A DNA stretch of 64,000 nucleotides from Persephonella marina EX-H1 (GTDB taxonomy: Bacteria > Aquificota > Aquificia > Aquificales > Hydrogenothermaceae). The DNA lies in NCBI RefSeq assembly GCF_000021565.1, contig NC_012440.1, forward strand, positions 562,672-626,671. The letters run 5' to 3'. Below, in pieces: positions 61,936 through 64,000 of the stretch. The notes under the pieces are model-generated. The model made no database searches and was not told the origin of the DNA. It saw only the letters and a program-made list of their open reading frames with translations. Position 1 is the stretch's first letter, and the number at the start of each line of letters is the position of its first letter. A program made the position numbers and the translations under genes.

Positions 61936-63018
61936 ATGAGCCAGTTGAGAGTAAGTCTTAATTTCCATAACTGTACACATGTCTACTACAGGGACTCCTC
62001 ATGCTCAAAATGTGTGGATGTCTGTCCTGTAAAAGATGCCATATATTTTGATGAGGGAAAATTAAAGATAGATGATGAAAAGTGTGTTAACTGTGGTGCC
62101 TGTTTTGGTATCTGTCCTACAGAAGCTTTCTCCGTTAATGGTTTCTCCCCAGAGAAATTACTGGATCATCTTGTAAAATCAGGAGAAACGGTTATAAGCT
62201 GTAGGGTTAATGTTCCATGTATAGCAGCCCTCGATTCCCAGTATCTTATATCTCTGGTTTTAAGATCTGAGAAAGACATTTTTCTTGATATATCAAGGTG
62301 TGATGAATGTGGTATATCATCATTAAAAGGAAGAATACAGGATATCGTAAATGAAACAAACTACTTCCTTGAATCAGCAGGTGTTGACAGAAAGGTTTTA
62401 CTCAGCAGAGAGGATATACAGCTAAAAAGATCTGAAACTAAAGATAGAAGGGGATTTTTAAAAGATTTTGGTAAGATCTCAGCCGGTCTTGCATTCTGGG
62501 CTTTAATGCCTGAGATTGACCATGAAGAGAAGGAAGAGGAGGATTTTAAAAATATAGTTGAGGAAAAGGTTCTTCCTGAGAAAAGGAAGATTTTAATAAA
62601 AACATTAAAAAACTGTGGTGATGCCCTAGAAAATAGAGTTCTGGAAGTGGACAGGATCTCTTTCTGTTCTGATAAATGGATAGATAACAGGCTGTGTACA
62701 AACTGTTCAGTATGTTACAACATATGTCCAACAGGTGCTTTAAAACCTGGAAGAGACAGACTCCAGATACTTTTTGAACCTTCACTGTGCGTAAAATGTA
62801 AGATATGCCATGAGTCCTGTCCTGAGAACTGTCTTCATCTAGAGGAAAAGCTCAGCTTTGATACATTTCTAAATGGAATGAAAATTCTTGCTGAACATGT
62901 GATGATACCATGTGAAGAATGTCTTGTTCCTTTTTCATACAAAGGTGATTCAACGGTCTGCCCGCGGTGTAAACAGCTTGATGACGAGATAAGGGATCTT
63001 CTTAAAATAGGAGACTGA
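61936..63018 (+). CDS. Polyferredoxin with internal twin-arginine-like motif
   Basis: The 360-residue protein has two ferredoxin halves. The first (CSKCVDVCP and CVNCGACFGICP) lies at about 23-60. The second (CTNCSVCYNICP and CVKCKICHESCP) lies at about 255-300. The C-terminal segment contains two CxxC pairs (CEEC and CPRC), like a rubredoxin-type knuckle. Between the halves, RRGFLKDFGKISAGLAFWAL at 171-190 looks like a Tat signal but is internal, which is odd. It may be a membrane hook or a remnant. It probably passes electrons for the molybdoenzymes. It is the last gene before a 136-base gap. Confidence 0.78.
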   Translation: MSQLRVSLNFHNCTHVYYRDSSCSKCVDVCPVKDAIYFDEGKLKIDDEKCVNCGACFGICPTEAFSVNGFSPEKLLDHLVKSGETVISCRVNVPCIAALDSQYLISLVLRSEKDIFLDISRCDECGISSLKGRIQDIVNETNYFLESAGVDRKVLLSREDIQLKRSETKDRRGFLKDFGKISAGLAFWALMPEIDHEEKEEEDFKNIVEEKVLPEKRKILIKTLKNCGDALENRVLEVDRISFCSDKWIDNRLCTNCSVCYNICPTGALKPGRDRLQILFEPSLCVKCKICHESCPENCLHLEEKLSFDTFLNGMKILAEHVMIPCEECLVPFSYKGDSTVCPRCKQLDDEIRDLLKIGD

Positions 63019-63041
63019 TCTAATTAAGAATAATTATTAAA

Positions 63042-63059
63042 GGTTAGTAGTTGACAACC
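63042..63059. promoter_or_regulatory. Operator-like motif shared with the rhodanese control region
   Basis: GGTTAGTAGTTGACAACC matches the unit at 47621 at 14 of 18 positions (GGTTAG-N2-GTTG-N2-AACC). It lies 21 bases upstream of a perfect TATAAT (63081-63086), so its centre is near -42, a common activator position. Confidence 0.45.
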
Positions 63060-63080
63060 ATGAATAATAACATATTTACT

Positions 63081-63086
63081 TATAAT
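63081..63086 (+). promoter_or_regulatory. Candidate -10 box of the FadL gene
   Basis: A perfect TATAAT has no convincing -35 at 16-18 bases; the shared motif occupies the -42 region instead. This is the arrangement of an activator-dependent promoter. Confidence 0.4.
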
Positions 63087-63114
63087 GGACATCTTAAATA
63101 CATGAATATATATA

Positions 63115-63140
63115 AATATGTTTATTATAATAAATATATT
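63115..63140. repeat. AT-only palindrome before the FadL ribosome site
   Basis: The core TTTATTATAATAAA (63121-63134) is a perfect 14-base palindrome, with flanks extending it to 26 bases with one mismatched pair. It ends two bases before the AGGAGGT ribosome site and would form a 5' leader hairpin or an operator. Confidence 0.35.
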
Positions 63141-63154
63141 CAGGAGGTAGCCCT

Positions 63155-64000
63155 ATGAAAAAAGTAGTTGGTTTAGCAGCAGTTTTAAGCTCAGCGTTAC
63201 TCACCACATCAGCTTTTGCAACCAATGGAGACAACATGATCGGTGTTTCTCCAGCTTCAAGAGCTATGGGTGGAATTGGTGTTGGTATGTGCGTAGGCCC
63301 TACAGATGCGATCTTCAGGAACCCAGCATGGCTCAGCAGAGAAAAAGGATTCAATGTTAGCTTTGGTGGGATATTATTTATGCCTCATGTGAAGGGAAGA
63401 TCAAAGGGATACTTTGATACAGATCCTGCCAATCCAGGTGGAGTTGTTTCTACAGATACAGGGTATGTGACAAGTAAGGCTGATACATTCATGATTCCTG
63501 AGATAGCTATCACGAACCAGATAAGTGATAACGTGGTTATAGGTATAGGTGCGTATGGTGTTTCCGGAATGGGTGTTGATTACAGGGACAAAAATCTTGC
63601 CCTTGGACCTGATGGAAAGTATCATAACGGACTTGCAAAGATGCACACTACACTCCAGTTCATGAGAATAGTTCCTGCAGTAGGGTATAAAGTCAATGAA
63701 GCTCTCACGGTAGGTGGAGCATTACATCTCGCATGGGGATCTTTGGATCTTGGAGCTGAACTCGGTTATGACTCAGATGGAGATGGAATTCCTGATACAT
63801 TCTTTAATGCTGGTGGTGGTCAGTCACAGTCCTACGGTATAGGAGCATCATTAGGGATAAACTTCAAACCAACTGAGAATATCTGTATTGGTGCTTCATA
63901 CCAGTCTTCAGTAAAAATGACATATAAAAATGTTTTTGATTCAAATGGTGATGGAAAGTTTGAAGACCTTAAACTTGAGCAGCCTCAGGAGTTCGCTGTA
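63155..64000 (+). CDS. FadL/TodX-family outer-membrane channel, 5' part
   Basis: The gene runs off the window after 282 codons. The product has a signal peptide (VVGLAAVLSSALLTTSAFA). The FadL-family start (TNGDNMIGVSPASRAMGGIG, then DAIFRNPAWLS) follows, and after it beta-barrel repeats. FadL channels take hydrophobic molecules across the outer membrane. Behind a sulfur island the cargo could be elemental sulfur or organic compounds, which is inference. Two Ca2+-loop-like motifs occur in extracellular-type loops (DSDGDGIPD and DSNGDGKFED). AGGAGGT lies six bases upstream. Confidence 0.85.
   Translation, partial: MKKVVGLAAVLSSALLTTSAFATNGDNMIGVSPASRAMGGIGVGMCVGPTDAIFRNPAWLSREKGFNVSFGGILFMPHVKGRSKGYFDTDPANPGGVVSTDTGYVTSKADTFMIPEIAITNQISDNVVIGIGAYGVSGMGVDYRDKNLALGPDGKYHNGLAKMHTTLQFMRIVPAVGYKVNEALTVGGALHLAWGSLDLGAELGYDSDGDGIPDTFFNAGGGQSQSYGIGASLGINFKPTENICIGASYQSSVKMTYKNVFDSNGDGKFEDLKLEQPQEFAV

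Noticed and set aside
1-64000. CRISPR arrays, tRNA or rRNA genes, insertion sequences
   Set aside because: Gaps between genes are short, and I see no spaced direct repeats, cloverleaf-like segments, transposase motifs or terminal inverted repeats flanking a gene.
47500-64000. Recent horizontal transfer of the sulfur island
   Set aside because: Codon style (AGA/AGG, ATA), ribosome sites and terminators look like the rest of the window, and no mobility genes or flanking repeats are seen.

Overview
The window is 64 kb of dense, AT-rich bacterial chromosome with few gaps and many 1-20 base gene overlaps. Arg is mostly AGA/AGG, Ile is often ATA, and ribosome sites are strong (AGGAGG type). Gene content (dcw cluster with pgsA and plsY after ftsZ, a TrpB2-type tryptophan synthase, a PycB-type biotin carboxylase subunit, RusA, NrfD-type and type II molybdoenzymes, periplasmic rhodaneses) suggests a thermophilic sulfur/hydrogen-metabolising Aquificota, probably Hydrogenothermaceae close to Persephonella. 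This assignment is an inference from content and codon style, not a database result.

Layout. 1-5.3 kb: 3' end of endonuclease III, a 58-codon membrane peptide gene, nadE, a degenerate EAL-HDOD regulator, and three linked genes of unknown function, two of them with N-terminal export signals. 5.3-7.5 kb: relA/spoT. 7.5-16.8 kb (minus): murD-ftsW-murG-murB-ddl-ftsQ-ftsA-ftsZ-pgsA-plsY, lacking murC. 16.9-18.7 kb: pyruvate carboxylase B subunit with its own promoter and terminator. 18.8-29 kb (minus): an unknown gene, gltD-like oxidoreductase, argF, pyrB, a PAS-GGDEF-EAL protein, truB, folC, lgt, def, rpe. 29-37.5 kb: a polyprenol/diacylglycerol-kinase-like membrane enzyme (plus), then minus-strand sufT-like, pyrC, lepB, secreted nuclease, purE, gltB. 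37.7-47.4 kb: truA-era-mgtE (plus), soluble zinc-binding-domain chemoreceptor and trpB2 (minus), fabD-bioD-DUF72 (plus), MgtC-like protein and rusA (minus).

47.5-64 kb is the most interesting part. It is one long plus-strand respiratory sulfur island. After a 316-base control region (perfect FNR-type palindrome, sigma-54-like promoter, cluster of GTTA/TAAC half sites) come an exported two-domain rhodanese, a YeeE/YedE sulfur-compound transporter, a 52-residue membrane peptide, a membrane-anchored rhodanese without a catalytic Cys but ending in Gly5-Cys-Leu, and a type II DMSO-reductase-family alpha/beta pair. These are followed by a gamma subunit that fuses an ethylbenzene-dehydrogenase-type haem b domain to a c-type cytochrome, then a secreted acidic protein that also ends in Gly-Cys-Leu. 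A second molybdoenzyme in B-C-A order follows (ferredoxin subunit, NrfD membrane subunit, Tat-exported catalytic subunit), with a TorD chaperone, a polyferredoxin with an internal twin-arginine-like motif, and a FadL-type outer-membrane channel cut by the window end.

A coherent reading is that sulfur compounds enter through the porin and transporter, are handled as protein-bound sulfane sulfur by rhodaneses and possibly by Cys-tailed carrier proteins, and are oxidised or reduced by two molybdoenzymes exchanging electrons with cytochrome c and the quinone pool. The substrates cannot be read from sequence.
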